A stretch of DNA of 64,000 bases from positions 3,844,001 to 3,908,000 of the forward strand of contig OZ251573.1 of the NCBI GenBank assembly GCA_965243545.1, read 5' to 3'. The notes under the pieces were generated by a model. The model was not told the DNA's origin. It was given only the letters and a program-made list of their open reading frames with translations, and did not search any database. Shown here one piece after another: positions 15,179 through 24,158 of this stretch. The stretch is from CATQHW01 sp965243545. GTDB taxonomy: Bacteria; Spirochaetota; Spirochaetia; SZUA-6; Bin103. The translations under genes were made by a program, and so were the position numbers. Every line of letters begins with the position of its first letter. Position 1 is the stretch's first letter.

Positions 15179-16303
15179 ATGGCGGAGGCCGGCAGCGCCG
15201 CCGACGCACGGGCCGGGCGCGCCGAGCGCGAGCAGGTCGCTTCGCAATGGCGGCTGATCCGCATCCGCTTCTTCCGGCACAGGATGGCGGTCGCCGCCTC
15301 GGCCGTACTGGCCGTCCTCTACCTCGGCGCGGCGTTCGCGGAGTTCGTGGCGCCGTACGACCCGCGGCGCCGCAGCGCCGAGCAGCAGTACTCGCCGCCG
15401 CAGCGCATCCGCCTGTTCCACGACGGCCGGGCGGCCGCGCCGTTCGTGTATCCGCTGATCGGGGAGCTCGACCTGGAGACCTTCCGCTACACCTACCGGG
15501 TCGACCGCGGCTCCCCGCAACGCCTGGCCCTGTTCGTGCGCGGCGATCCCTACGAGCTGTGGGGCCTGTTTCCGTCCGATCTGCACCTGTTCGGCGTGCG
15601 CGGCGGCCGCGCGTATCTGTTCGGCGCCGACAACCTGGGCCGCGATCTGCTGTCGCGGGTGATCTACGGCGGGCGCATCTCTCTGTCGATCGGCCTGGTC
15701 GGCATCGCCATCAGCTTCCTGCTCGGCGTGTTCCTGGGCGGGCTGTCCGGTTACTTCGGCGGCGCGGTCGATACGGTCATTCAGCGGATCGTGGAGTTTC
15801 TGCGCTCGATCCCGACCCTGCCGCTCTGGATGGCGCTCAGCGTCGCCCTGCCCCGGTTCTGGACCGTCGAGCAGATCTACTTCGGCATCGTCGTCATCCT
15901 GTCGCTGGTCGGCTGGACGGACATAGCCCGCGTGGTGCGCGGCAAGTTCATGGCGGTGCGCGAGGAGGAGTTCATCACCGCCGCGGTGGTGAGCGGCGCC
16001 GGTACGCAACGTATCCTGTTCCGGCACCTGCTGCCGTCGTTCGGCAGCTACCTGATCGCGTCGCTCACCCTGTCGATCCCGGGGATGATCCTGGGAGAGA
16101 CCGCCCTGAGCTTCATCGGCCTGGGGCTGCAGCCGCCGGCGATCAGCTGGGGCGTGCTGCTGCAGGAGTCGCAACGCGTGCACGTACTGGCCGGCGCGCC
16201 GTGGCTGCTGATCCCCGGCGCGTTCGTGGCGGTCGCCGTGCTGGCGTTCAACTTCGTGGGCGACGGCCTGCGGGACGCCGCCGACCCGTACACCGCCACG
16301 TAG
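15179..16303 (+). CDS. ABC transporter permease, DppC/OppC type
   Basis: A 374-residue partner of the preceding permease. It carries the long periplasmic loop typical of DppC (residues 55-155, including LFGADNLGRDLLSRVIYGGR), six membrane segments and the EAA loop (EEEFITAAVVSGAGTQRILFRHLLPSF). The gene begins 2 bases after the DppB stop with GAGA just upstream, so it is co-transcribed and coupled. Divergent placement opposite sulfatase and glycosidase-like genes suggests uptake of a related saccharide, which is inference. Confidence 0.87.
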   Translation: MAEAGSAADARAGRAEREQVASQWRLIRIRFFRHRMAVAASAVLAVLYLGAAFAEFVAPYDPRRRSAEQQYSPPQRIRLFHDGRAAAPFVYPLIGELDLETFRYTYRVDRGSPQRLALFVRGDPYELWGLFPSDLHLFGVRGGRAYLFGADNLGRDLLSRVIYGGRISLSIGLVGIAISFLLGVFLGGLSGYFGGAVDTVIQRIVEFLRSIPTLPLWMALSVALPRFWTVEQIYFGIVVILSLVGWTDIARVVRGKFMAVREEEFITAAVVSGAGTQRILFRHLLPSFGSYLIASLTLSIPGMILGETALSFIGLGLQPPAISWGVLLQESQRVHVLAGAPWLLIPGAFVAVAVLAFNFVGDGLRDAADPYTAT

Positions 16304-16349
16304 GCGAGAGGCTGATGGCGTCTCGACCGCCGAACCGCGATCCGCTAAC

Positions 16350-16375
16350 TTAGCTTAGCTTAGCCTTAGCTTAGC
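16350..16375. repeat. TTAGC pentanucleotide microsatellite
   Basis: Five TTAGC units, one preceded by an extra C, lie between the permease and SPOR genes, which converge. The last unit supplies the stop codon of the SPOR gene (TAA, read on the minus strand), so slippage would change the end of that protein. Confidence 0.85.
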
Positions 16376-17081
16376 TGCTCGCGATCCAGCCGTCCACGTC
16401 GCGGCTGCGCAACGAGTCCAGCAAGTTGTCGGCTTCCGGCCGCGTCGCGTACGGACCGATCCGTACGCGGTGCATGGTGACGCCGTCGGAGTCGTGCGAG
16501 GTGATCCGCCCGGCGTAACCCTGGTCGCGCAACAGCGCGTACAGGTCATCGGCTCGGGTTCGGGAAGCGAACGAGCCGACCTGTATCCAGTACCGGCCGC
16601 CGGCGGTGACGCGCGGCGTTGGCGCCGGCGCGGGAGCAGGGGCCGGAGTCGGCGCGGGCGCGACGGCCGCCGGAGCCGGAGCCGCCGGGGCCGGCCGGGT
16701 TGCGTCCGCCGGGGCCGGCGGCGCGGCTACCGGCGCCGGCGAGACCGCCGCCGGTAGCGGAGAGGCTGTCGGCGGCGTTGACTGCGTGTCCGCGGCAGGG
16801 AACACCGGCGACGCTGCCGGCGCCTCCAGGGCGCCCACCACCAGGGACACCTGCCGGGTCGGCTCCGCGCTGTCGACCAATCCCGGCGTTTCCTGATCTT
16901 CGCGCACGTACTCGAACGGGTCGAACGGAGAACCGTCGGCGTAGGTGACCGTGACGTCCGCTTCCGGCGCGCCGCGCGGTCTCAGGAAGTAGAGGCCGCC
17001 CGCCAGCACCACGACGACCAGCAGACTGATCGCCACGACCGCCCAGAGCACCCGCTGCGTATCGGCCGATTGCTTCTCCAT
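16371..17081 (-). CDS. SPOR-domain membrane protein
   Basis: A 236-residue protein: a short cytoplasmic start (MEKQSADTQRV), one membrane helix at about 12-31 and a long Ala/Pro-rich linker (90-155, including repeated APAPAP), ending in a C-terminal SPOR domain (GGRYWIQVGSFASRTRADDLYALLRDQGYAGRI onward). SPOR domains bind glycan strands lacking stem peptides at division septa, so a role in cell division or envelope remodelling is likely. ATG 17081 is preceded by GGAGG right after the coaE stop. The last residues come from the TTAGC repeat. Confidence 0.85.
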   Translation of the reverse strand: MEKQSADTQRVLWAVVAISLLVVVVLAGGLYFLRPRGAPEADVTVTYADGSPFDPFEYVREDQETPGLVDSAEPTRQVSLVVGALEAPAASPVFPAADTQSTPPTASPLPAAVSPAPVAAPPAPADATRPAPAAPAPAAVAPAPTPAPAPAPAPTPRVTAGGRYWIQVGSFASRTRADDLYALLRDQGYAGRITSHDSDGVTMHRVRIGPYATRPEADNLLDSLRSRDVDGWIASS

Positions 17082-17091
17082 TCGTCCTCCA

Positions 17092-17679
17092 TCATCGGCG
17101 GCGCCGGAGAGTCCGCTCGACTTGCCGCCGGAGCACGTCCTTCGTCGCCACGTTGTAGACCGAGCGGCGCAAGACACTACTTGTATCGACCCTGGCGGAC
17201 GGACGCTTGAGCCGGCGGCCGCGCTGCGCCCACGCCGCGCGCAACGCGGTTGCGCCCCGGTCGCCGGCGATCACGGTGCGGTACAGCCGGAGCAGGAGCG
17301 GCGCGCGCACCCAGAACACCACGTCGCACAGCGCGTCGAGCCCCATGGGATAGAGCAACGCCGCGTCGATCACCACGGGCGCCCGCTCGACGGTGACCAG
17401 GGCCGCCACGCTGCGCACCATCACCGGATGGACGATCGCCTCCAGACGCCGCCGCGCCTCCTCCGTGCGGAACACCAGCGCGCCGAGGCGGCGCCGGTCG
17501 ATCTGTCCGTCCGGAAACAGGATGCCCCGGCCGAACGCGTCGATGATGCGGTCGCGCTCGGTGACCAGCGCCCGGTGGCCGAGCCGGTCGACGTCGACCA
17601 CCCGAAAACCGGCGTCGGCCAGAATTGCCGCCACCGCGCTCTTGCCGGAACCGAGCTTGCCGGCGACGCCGACGACCAC
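17092..17679 (-). CDS. coaE: Dephospho-CoA kinase
   Basis: A 195-residue P-loop kinase that phosphorylates the 3'-hydroxyl of dephospho-CoA, the last step of CoA synthesis. The P-loop is GKLGSGKS (7-14), followed by VVDVDRLGHRAL (the DxD-type substrate strand), the LEAIVHPVM helix conserved in CoaE, and the DAALLYPMGLDALCD region. Length is normal. The start GTG 17679 directly follows GGAG in the 20-base gap after aroDE, which makes an alternative start a few codons on possible. It is part of the minus-strand cluster with aroDE and the SPOR gene. Confidence 0.87.
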   Translation of the reverse strand: MVVGVAGKLGSGKSAVAAILADAGFRVVDVDRLGHRALVTERDRIIDAFGRGILFPDGQIDRRRLGALVFRTEEARRRLEAIVHPVMVRSVAALVTVERAPVVIDAALLYPMGLDALCDVVFWVRAPLLLRLYRTVIAGDRGATALRAAWAQRGRRLKRPSARVDTSSVLRRSVYNVATKDVLRRQVERTLRRRR

Positions 17680-17698
17680 CTCCGCGGTCCGGCCCGGT

Positions 17699-19195
17699 TT
17701 ACGCCGCGGGGGCGGCAGGGGCGGCGGCCCGTTGCGGCTTGGCGCTCTCCGGAAACGGGCGGCCCGTGAACAGCCGGAACTGCTCGTACGCCTGCTCGGC
17801 CAGCATCTGACCCCCGTCGATGATCGCGCAGCCCGCCTCCCGCGCGCGTTGCAGCATCGGCGTCAACCCGTCGCCGTAGACCAGATCGTAGACCACTTCG
17901 TGCCCGCCAAATTCGTACCCCGCCAGCGGATCGCCCGGATTGCCGGGCAGCCCCATGCTGGTGGTCTGCACGATCAACTCGCTGAACGCCGGCATCTGCG
18001 CCAGCCCTGACGCATCGAGGCGCGCGGACCGGGCTCCGTGCTCCAGTGCCAAGGCGCGCGCGCGCTCCGCCGTCCGGTTGAGGATCAGCAGCTCGGCGCC
18101 GAGCGATCGGAGCGCAAAGACGACCGCGCGCGCGGCGCCCCCCGCGCCGATCACCGCGGCGCGGCGTGGCGCCGGCGCCGTCCGCCGCAGCGGCGCCAGA
18201 AAGCCGTGCGCGTCGGTATTCTCGCCCCGCCAGCCGTTCGGCGTCCGCACCAGCGTGTTGCACGCCCCGACGCGCCGCACGGTCTCGCTGGCGTCCGACA
18301 TGCGCGCCGCGCCCCCTTTGTGCGGGATCGTCACCGAGCAGCCGTCCAGCGGCAGGAGCCGCGCCAGCCGGTCCAACTCCGCCAGGTCGTCGAGCTCGAT
18401 CGGCACGTAGACTGCGTCGATGCCTGCCGCCGCCAGCGCGGGATTGTGGAGCTGCGGCGAGCGCGAATGCGACACCGGCGAGCCGACCACCCCCAACACG
18501 CGGGTGCCGGCGTGGATCGAGCGGAACCGATAGAGGTCGACCATGGCGTCCGGGTCGAGGTGGCCGGGCGCCGCCGACCGCGTGCCCAGCGAGCAGAACG
18601 TCAGGTAGTTGCCGAGATGCGCGGCCAGGATGCGCGTGGGTACGCCGAAGCGGCCCATGCCGAGCACGATGCGCTCGCCGCCGGCGCGGGCCGCGTCGAA
18701 CCCGCGCGCGGCTTCGATCACGTCGACCATTTCCCTGCCGGTGCGCGGCGTTACCGCCGCCTTGGCGATCTCCGCCGGTGAGCGGGGCAGCTCGCGGAGG
18801 ATCCGGCCCAGGGGCGCGGGAACGCCGTTCACGTCGTGCAGGGAGCGGATCACCCGCACGTTGGCCGGCGCCGCTTGGTCGAACGACCGATCGACGTCGG
18901 ACTCCAGGTCGACGTACCGGTACCCGTCCCCGGCGGCGGCGATCAGCCGGCGCCGCGCCGGTTCATCGCCGCAAAACCGCCCGCCCTCGGACGCGCGCCG
19001 GATCGTCAGGATGGCCGGCAGCCCAATCATGGCCGGGAACCGGCGCAGGTGCGGCAGTTCCCGGCGGTCCAGAAAATCGGCCCGCAGCTCGACCACGTCG
19101 ATGCGGGCCGCGTTGGCGCGCGCCAGATCGGCAGCGCGCGCCAACGTAGGCTCGGTCAGCGCCAGGCAGAGCCTGGACGGCCGGTGACGGCTCAG
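17699..19195 (-). CDS. aroDE: Bifunctional 3-dehydroquinate dehydratase / shikimate dehydrogenase fusion
   Basis: About 498 residues catalysing two consecutive shikimate-pathway steps. Residues 1-225 are type I dehydroquinase: VVELRADFL, the LTIRR strand, and the region of the Schiff-base Lys (AEIAKAAVTP). The rest is AroE: VVGSPVSHSRSPQLHN, NTDAHGF and the NADP-binding GAGGAARAV. The frame has no ATG, GTG or TTG in front of the first domain strand. A CTG at 19195 overlaps the TGA of the LysM gene (CTGA), just as ATGA junctions do, and is proposed as start. AroD-AroE fusions are known from chlamydiae, plants and some spirochaete-like genomes. Confidence 0.85.
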   Translation of the reverse strand: MSRHRPSRLCLALTEPTLARAADLARANAARIDVVELRADFLDRRELPHLRRFPAMIGLPAILTIRRASEGGRFCGDEPARRRLIAAAGDGYRYVDLESDVDRSFDQAAPANVRVIRSLHDVNGVPAPLGRILRELPRSPAEIAKAAVTPRTGREMVDVIEAARGFDAARAGGERIVLGMGRFGVPTRILAAHLGNYLTFCSLGTRSAAPGHLDPDAMVDLYRFRSIHAGTRVLGVVGSPVSHSRSPQLHNPALAAAGIDAVYVPIELDDLAELDRLARLLPLDGCSVTIPHKGGAARMSDASETVRRVGACNTLVRTPNGWRGENTDAHGFLAPLRRTAPAPRRAAVIGAGGAARAVVFALRSLGAELLILNRTAERARALALEHGARSARLDASGLAQMPAFSELIVQTTSMGLPGNPGDPLAGYEFGGHEVVYDLVYGDGLTPMLQRAREAGCAIIDGGQMLAEQAYEQFRLFTGRPFPESAKPQRAAAPAAPAA

Positions 19196-21618
19196 AGCGC
19201 CGGAATGATCAGTTGCCAGCCCGGATAGATCAGGTCGGGGTTCTGAATCAGATTCCGGTTGCGGCGCCAGATCCTGGGCCACAGGAACGGATCGCCGTAG
19301 TGGAAGTCGTATTCGGCGATACGCCACAGGCTGTCGCGCCGTTCCGGGATGTACCGGACCGTATAGACGGCCAGCACCGCGTACAGCTTGTAGAGATCCA
19401 GGTAGCGCCGGGCGTCTTCGAAGAGCGCCATGGCCTGACGGTACTTGCCGTCGTCGTAGGCCACCACGCCGTCGATCCACAGCCCCTGCGCCTTGTGCAG
19501 AGCGTTCGCGTCCTCACGCTCGACCCCGTCGAGCACCGCTTGACGCCGCTCGCCGCCGGCGCGCAACGCATCCAGTACCTCCTGGCCAGACCACGGTTGC
19601 GGCAGGACGACTTCGCCCAGCTCGGTCACCACGGTCATCTCCGACGCTTCTTCAATCTCCCGCATTACGGCCAGCAGCATGGCCCCGGCCCGCTCCATGT
19701 CGTCGACGAAGCCTTCGTCGGCCACGGCCATCAACCGGCGGCACACCTCCACCGCCGCGCCGAACGCCTCTTCAGCGTCGGTCAGGCGGTAGCTCTGCAT
19801 CGCTTCCAGACCGGTCAGGTACAAGGCGTTGAGTTGCTGATACAGCGTCTGCATCTGGTCGACCCGGCGTTGCGTCCAGCCGCTGGTGTCGAGCCGTTGC
19901 GCCGCAGCAAGGCAGCGCTCCGTCTCCGCCCGCGCTCCGTACATCACCTCCAGGCGGTCCAGGAGCGAATCCCTCAGCGCCAACATGGCGTCGGCGGTGG
20001 CCAAGGCCGAACGGTATGCGCCGAGCAGATCGCCCGCCCGGAACAGCTCTTCGGTCCGCCGTACGGCATCGACCATCTCTTGGAAGGAGACCGGCACCCA
20101 GAGGTCGGCCTCGATCTCGCGCAGCTCGTCCAGCCGCTCAGCCAGCAGCTTGCGCAGCCGCTCCGCCGCCAGCCGGACCGAGTTCTCGAACGCTTCGGTA
20201 GCGCGTCCTTCGGCGGCCAGCAGCGCGATGCGCGCTCCGCCGGGATCGACGTTGCGAATCCCTTCGGCGACCCGCAAGGTGGCGCGGGCCGCCGCCAGAT
20301 TCTGCGGATCATAGAAGTCGGCGTTCACCTCTTCGGCCCGCGCAATGAGCACCCGCACGCGATCGAAGTCGGCGTCCGTCGGCGCTTCGACCACCGTCGG
20401 TCCCACCGCGCTCGACGAAGGCGGATAGGAGAGGGAGACCGGTACCGCGCCGCGCATGGCCGGCGGCGGCGGCGGAGCGGGTTCGACTCCCGTACCCTGC
20501 GACGGGGCGCCGCCCGCAGCTACGCCCACCGGCGCCGGAGGCTCGCTCAACGCGGCCACCAACGTCACGCCGGACACGCCCGATACGTCGGGCGGCGGCG
20601 GCGGATCGGGCTCCATACCCGCTCCCTGCGACGGCGCACCGCCCGAACCAACGCCCATCGGCGCCGCAGGCTCGCTCATCGCACCTACCAGCATCACGCC
20701 CGACACGTCAGGCGGCGATGGCGGATCAGGCTCCATACCCGCTCCCTGCGACGGCGCACCGCCCGAACCAACGCCTACCGGCGCTCCGGGCTCGCTCATC
20801 GCTCCTACCAGCATCACGCCCGACACGTCGGGCGGCGGCGGCGGATCGGGCTCCATCCCCGCTCCCTGCGACGGCGCACCGCCCGAACCAACGCCCATCG
20901 GCGCTCCGGGCTCGCTCATCGCTCCTACCAGCATCACGCCCGACACGTCGGGCGGCGGCGGCGGATCGGGCTCCATCCCCGCTCCCTGCGACGGCGCACC
21001 GCCCGAACCAACGCCCATCGGCGCCGCAGGCTCGCTCATCGCACCTACCAGCATCACGCCCGACACGTCGGGCGGCGGCGGCGGATCGGGCTCCATCCCC
21101 GCTCCCTGCGACGGCGCACCGCCCGAACCAACGCCCATCGGCGCCGCAGGCTCGCCCATCGCACCTACCAGCATCACGCCCGACACGTCGGGCGGCGGCG
21201 GCGGATCGGGCTCCATCCCCGCTCCCTGCGACGGCGCACCGCCCGAACCAACGCCCATCGGCGCTCCGGGCTCGCTCATCGTACCTACCAGCATCACGCC
21301 CGACACGTCGGGCGGCGGCGGCGGATCGGGCTCCATCCCCGCTCCCTGCGGCGGCGCGCCGCCCATGCCCGTGAGATCGGCGCTGAGGGCCGGCAGGGCC
21401 GGCTGCGCCAGCGCGGTTGCGTCGTCAAGGGCCGGCGGCCGAGGCATGGCCGGTTCCGCCGCCGCGGCGCCCGCGGCCGACAATGACGGCGCGGTTACGT
21501 CGACAAGGCTCGACGCCTGATCGATCGGCCCGGGCGGAGTAACGCACACCGCAAGCAGCAATGGAGCTGCGGCAGCGATCGCCAAGCGCCGCCACGTGGT
21601 GATCGAGTGTCTGGTCAT
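19192..21618 (-). CDS. Repeat-containing LysM lipoprotein
   Basis: An 808-residue predicted lipoprotein with a hydrophobic signal and lipobox LLLAVC (Cys25). Residues 83-365 consist of about seven nearly perfect 40-residue Pro/Gly-rich units (core EPDPPPPPDVSGVMLV), an extended, probably disordered spacer. Residues 400-750 are helical and TPR-like. The C-terminus is a LysM-type peptidoglycan-binding module (YTVRYIPERRDSLWRIAEYDF to YPGWQLIIP). The lipid anchor and LysM could tether the outer envelope to the cell wall. The helical-plus-LysM end resembles spirochaete proteins. It begins 34 bases after the ugpC stop. Confidence 0.85.
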   Translation of the reverse strand: MTRHSITTWRRLAIAAAAPLLLAVCVTPPGPIDQASSLVDVTAPSLSAAGAAAAEPAMPRPPALDDATALAQPALPALSADLTGMGGAPPQGAGMEPDPPPPPDVSGVMLVGTMSEPGAPMGVGSGGAPSQGAGMEPDPPPPPDVSGVMLVGAMGEPAAPMGVGSGGAPSQGAGMEPDPPPPPDVSGVMLVGAMSEPAAPMGVGSGGAPSQGAGMEPDPPPPPDVSGVMLVGAMSEPGAPMGVGSGGAPSQGAGMEPDPPPPPDVSGVMLVGAMSEPGAPVGVGSGGAPSQGAGMEPDPPSPPDVSGVMLVGAMSEPAAPMGVGSGGAPSQGAGMEPDPPPPPDVSGVSGVTLVAALSEPPAPVGVAAGGAPSQGTGVEPAPPPPPAMRGAVPVSLSYPPSSSAVGPTVVEAPTDADFDRVRVLIARAEEVNADFYDPQNLAAARATLRVAEGIRNVDPGGARIALLAAEGRATEAFENSVRLAAERLRKLLAERLDELREIEADLWVPVSFQEMVDAVRRTEELFRAGDLLGAYRSALATADAMLALRDSLLDRLEVMYGARAETERCLAAAQRLDTSGWTQRRVDQMQTLYQQLNALYLTGLEAMQSYRLTDAEEAFGAAVEVCRRLMAVADEGFVDDMERAGAMLLAVMREIEEASEMTVVTELGEVVLPQPWSGQEVLDALRAGGERRQAVLDGVEREDANALHKAQGLWIDGVVAYDDGKYRQAMALFEDARRYLDLYKLYAVLAVYTVRYIPERRDSLWRIAEYDFHYGDPFLWPRIWRRNRNLIQNPDLIYPGWQLIIPAL
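20580..21370. repeat. Tandem 120-bp repeats (VNTR) inside the LysM lipoprotein gene
   Basis: About 6.5 units of exactly 120 bp, most differing by only a few bases. Variants alternate mainly at one codon pair (GCCGCA versus GCTCCG, Ala-Ala or Gly-Ala context). Frame is preserved, so copy-number change would lengthen or shorten the Pro-rich spacer by 40 residues at a time. Confidence 0.92.
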
Positions 21619-21652
21619 GAGATCGCCCGTACCTGCCTTTGGTTAGTTGGTG

Positions 21653-22768
21653 TCAGACGGTGGCCGCAGCAGCAGCCTGGATGAGAGACGCTTCCGTCTC
21701 CATGTCAAAGTAATGAACCCGCTCCATGTTGGCGCGCAACGAAATTTCGGTGCCGACCCGCACGTCGACGTCGGGCGCGACCTTGGCGATGAGCTGATTG
21801 GTCCCGACCGTCAGGTAGACGTGCGTCTCGGCGCCCAGGGGCTCGACCACGTCGACCGACGCCGTGATCGCGCCGCCGCGCGCGTCATCGGCGTAGATCA
21901 GGTCCTCCGGCCGTATGCCGAGCAGTACGTCCCGTCCCACGTGCGACCGCAGGCGGTCCTGGTGAGCGCCGGCTACGTCGATCTCCATGCCGGTTTCGCT
22001 CACGACCAGCCCGCTGCTCGATTCCTTCAGGTTTACCTTCATGATGTTCATCGGCGGCGACCCGATGAATCCGGCGACGAACCGGTTGACCGGCGTGTTG
22101 TACAGCGCGAGCGGCGTACCGATCTGCTGGATCACCCCGTCGCGCATCACCACGATGCGGTCGCCCATGGTCATGGCCTCCACCTGGTCGTGGGTGACGT
22201 ACACCATGGTCGCCTGCAAGCGGGTATGCAGGGACGCCAACTCCGCGCGCATCTGCACCCGCAGCTTGGCGTCGAGGTTGGAGAGCGGCTCGTCGAACAG
22301 GAAGACCTTGGGCTTGCGGACGATCGCCCGGCCGACCGCGACGCGCTGCCGCTGGCCGCCGGACAGCGCCTTGGGCTTGCGGTCGAGCAACTCTTCGATG
22401 TCGAGGATCTGCGCCGCGTCCCGCACGCGGGTTTCTATCTCGCTACGCGGGTACTTCCTGATCTTGAGTCCGAATGCCATGTTCTCGTACACCGACATGT
22501 GCGGATACAGCGCGTAGTTCTGGAAAACCATGGCGATGTCGCGATCCTTGGGCGCGACGTCGTTCATGCGCTTGCCGTCGATCGTCAGTTCGCCGTCGGT
22601 GATCTCCTCCAAGCCGGCGATGCAGCGCAGAGTCGTCGTCTTGCCGCAGCCGGAGGGGCCGACGAGCACCAGGAACTCCTTGTCCCCTACGCTGATGTTG
22701 GCGTTGTCGACCGCCTTCACCCCGCCCTCGTAGATCTTGGACAGGTTTTGCAGCTCAACGGTGGCCAT
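21653..22768 (-). CDS. ugpC: UgpC/MsmX-type ABC transporter ATP-binding protein
   Basis: A 371-residue ATPase for carbohydrate or glycerol-phosphate import. It has Walker A GPSGCGKT, the Q-loop MVFQNYALYPHM, the signature LSGGQRQRVAVGRA, Walker B VFLFDEPLSNLDAKLR and an H-loop THDQVEAMT. The last 130 residues form the regulatory OB-type (TOBE) domain seen in MalK/UgpC. Such subunits often serve several sugar ABC importers. No sugar permeases are adjacent, but a solute-binding lipoprotein gene lies 84 bases upstream. A ribosome site (GGGAGAGAG) precedes ATG 22768. Confidence 0.9.
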   Translation of the reverse strand: MATVELQNLSKIYEGGVKAVDNANISVGDKEFLVLVGPSGCGKTTTLRCIAGLEEITDGELTIDGKRMNDVAPKDRDIAMVFQNYALYPHMSVYENMAFGLKIRKYPRSEIETRVRDAAQILDIEELLDRKPKALSGGQRQRVAVGRAIVRKPKVFLFDEPLSNLDAKLRVQMRAELASLHTRLQATMVYVTHDQVEAMTMGDRIVVMRDGVIQQIGTPLALYNTPVNRFVAGFIGSPPMNIMKVNLKESSSGLVVSETGMEIDVAGAHQDRLRSHVGRDVLLGIRPEDLIYADDARGGAITASVDVVEPLGAETHVYLTVGTNQLIAKVAPDVDVRVGTEISLRANMERVHYFDMETEASLIQAAAAATV

Positions 22769-22852
22769 GCTGGTCTCTCTCCCGGCCGGGCATGGAATCC
22801 ACGCCCGGCAGTATCGTGTTGGCGCGCAGACTACCCGCTCTTCGCACCGGTG

Positions 22853-24112
22853 TCAACGCGCCGCCGGGGCGCCGTTCACGGTATCCGCGGCGGCGCTGCG
22901 CCGCCGCCTCCGGTCGTCGATCGCCTGCGCCAGCGGCTGCTGCTCGACGCCTTGCACCGCCGCGCGCAGCCACGGCAGCACCACCGCATCGCGCAGCGCT
23001 TCCCAGTCGGCGCTCAGCGCGGCCGGGGCGGCCACCTCGGCCGCGGCCGGCGCCCGCCCGAGCATGAACGGGTAGCGAACGGCGGCCTCGCGCGCGGCCA
23101 CCGGCGCCAGAGCCGGCAGTCCGCCGGCGATGCCGAACCCGGTGAGCTGCTCCGCACGGCTCAAGTCGAGCAACGCGGCCTGCGTCGCCGGATCGAACAG
23201 CCACGTCAGGAACGACTCCGCGCCGCGCCGATTGCGGGCGCCTGCGCGGATCGCCGCCCAGGTGACGCCGCCCGGCTGCAAACCGTCCTCCGCGCCGAAC
23301 CAGCGGAAGCCGAGCAGGCCGCGCCGTTCGCCGGGGATGTCCAGAAACCCCTGCAGATCGGTCATGAAAAAGTCGATCCGGCCACCCAGCAGCATCTCCG
23401 CGAGCGCGCCGCCTGACGGCGCGCCGTCAGGCGGCGCGGCGAGCAGCGGGGGGACGGCCGGGCCGCCGGCCGCCGCGGCGGTCACGCGGCGCGCCAAGTC
23501 GACCGCCCGGCCCACCGCGCCGGGCTCGAAACCGATCCGGCCGTCCGTCGACAGCCGGAAACCGGCGCCGTAGAAGACCGCCGAGCGGTACACCAGCTCC
23601 GCGTCCCAACCGAGCGCCGCCGCAGGAAGCGCGGCCAACTCCTCCGGGGTGACCGCGAACGGTGGAACGCCGCGGTCGCGCGCGCGCACGACCACCAGGG
23701 GGATGCCGAACGACAGGGGCAACGCTCGCTGCACGCCGTCGACCCGCCCGGACCGCAACAGACCGGGGAAGAAGGCGGCGTCATCCATCCGGCCGGACCG
23801 GAACAACCGGTCGAGCGGCCGCACCCGCCGCGCCACCTCGCCGCCGGCTAGCGCCGGGCCGATCAGCACGTCGGCGTCGCTGCCGCCGCGCGCCAGCAGC
23901 TCGGCCGGGCCGTCGACGTACCGGGTCATCACCAAGTACCGGTCCTGAGCCAGATTGAAGCGTTCGGCGTACGCGGCGACGTCGGGGTGGGCGGTATCGA
24001 CCCGCACCAGCGCGCCGGACCACGCCGAACAGGCGGCCAAGCTGAGGCAGCCGGCAAGGCAACCGGCGGCGGCCAGGCGGCCGGCCAACCACGCGCAGCC
24101 GGGACGGCCCAC
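22853..24112 (-). CDS. Extracellular solute-binding lipoprotein
   Basis: A 419-residue lipoprotein from GTG 24112. A hydrophobic, Leu/Ala/Gly-rich signal ends in lipobox LAAC (about Cys24). The body has the family 1 solute-binding layout: DRYLVMTRYVDGPAELLARGGSDADVLIGPALA, a hinge, and the C-terminal GAESFLTWLFDPATQAALL helix typical of sugar-binding proteins. GTG was chosen because it opens just before the signal sequence; the upstream frame overlaps the aminotransferase gene. The neighbouring ATPase suggests a sugar-type importer, but the ligand is unknown. Confidence 0.75.
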   Translation of the reverse strand: MGRPGCAWLAGRLAAAGCLAGCLSLAACSAWSGALVRVDTAHPDVAAYAERFNLAQDRYLVMTRYVDGPAELLARGGSDADVLIGPALAGGEVARRVRPLDRLFRSGRMDDAAFFPGLLRSGRVDGVQRALPLSFGIPLVVVRARDRGVPPFAVTPEELAALPAAALGWDAELVYRSAVFYGAGFRLSTDGRIGFEPGAVGRAVDLARRVTAAAAGGPAVPPLLAAPPDGAPSGGALAEMLLGGRIDFFMTDLQGFLDIPGERRGLLGFRWFGAEDGLQPGGVTWAAIRAGARNRRGAESFLTWLFDPATQAALLDLSRAEQLTGFGIAGGLPALAPVAAREAAVRYPFMLGRAPAAAEVAAPAALSADWEALRDAVVLPWLRAAVQGVEQQPLAQAIDDRRRRRSAAADTVNGAPAAR

Positions 24113-24158
24113 GCCGAGCGCCGCTCGCCCCGCCCGGCGGATCAGCGCGGCCGCCTGA

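Noticed and set aside
20470..20500. GGTTCGACTCCCG resembling a tRNA T-arm
   Set aside because: No acceptor stem, D-arm or anticodon arm can be built around it and it lies within the LysM lipoprotein gene.
20456..21520. Regular repeats resembling a CRISPR array
   Set aside because: The 120-bp units lie without spacers in an open reading frame encoding a Pro-rich protein. There are no short repeats with unique spacers and no cas genes.
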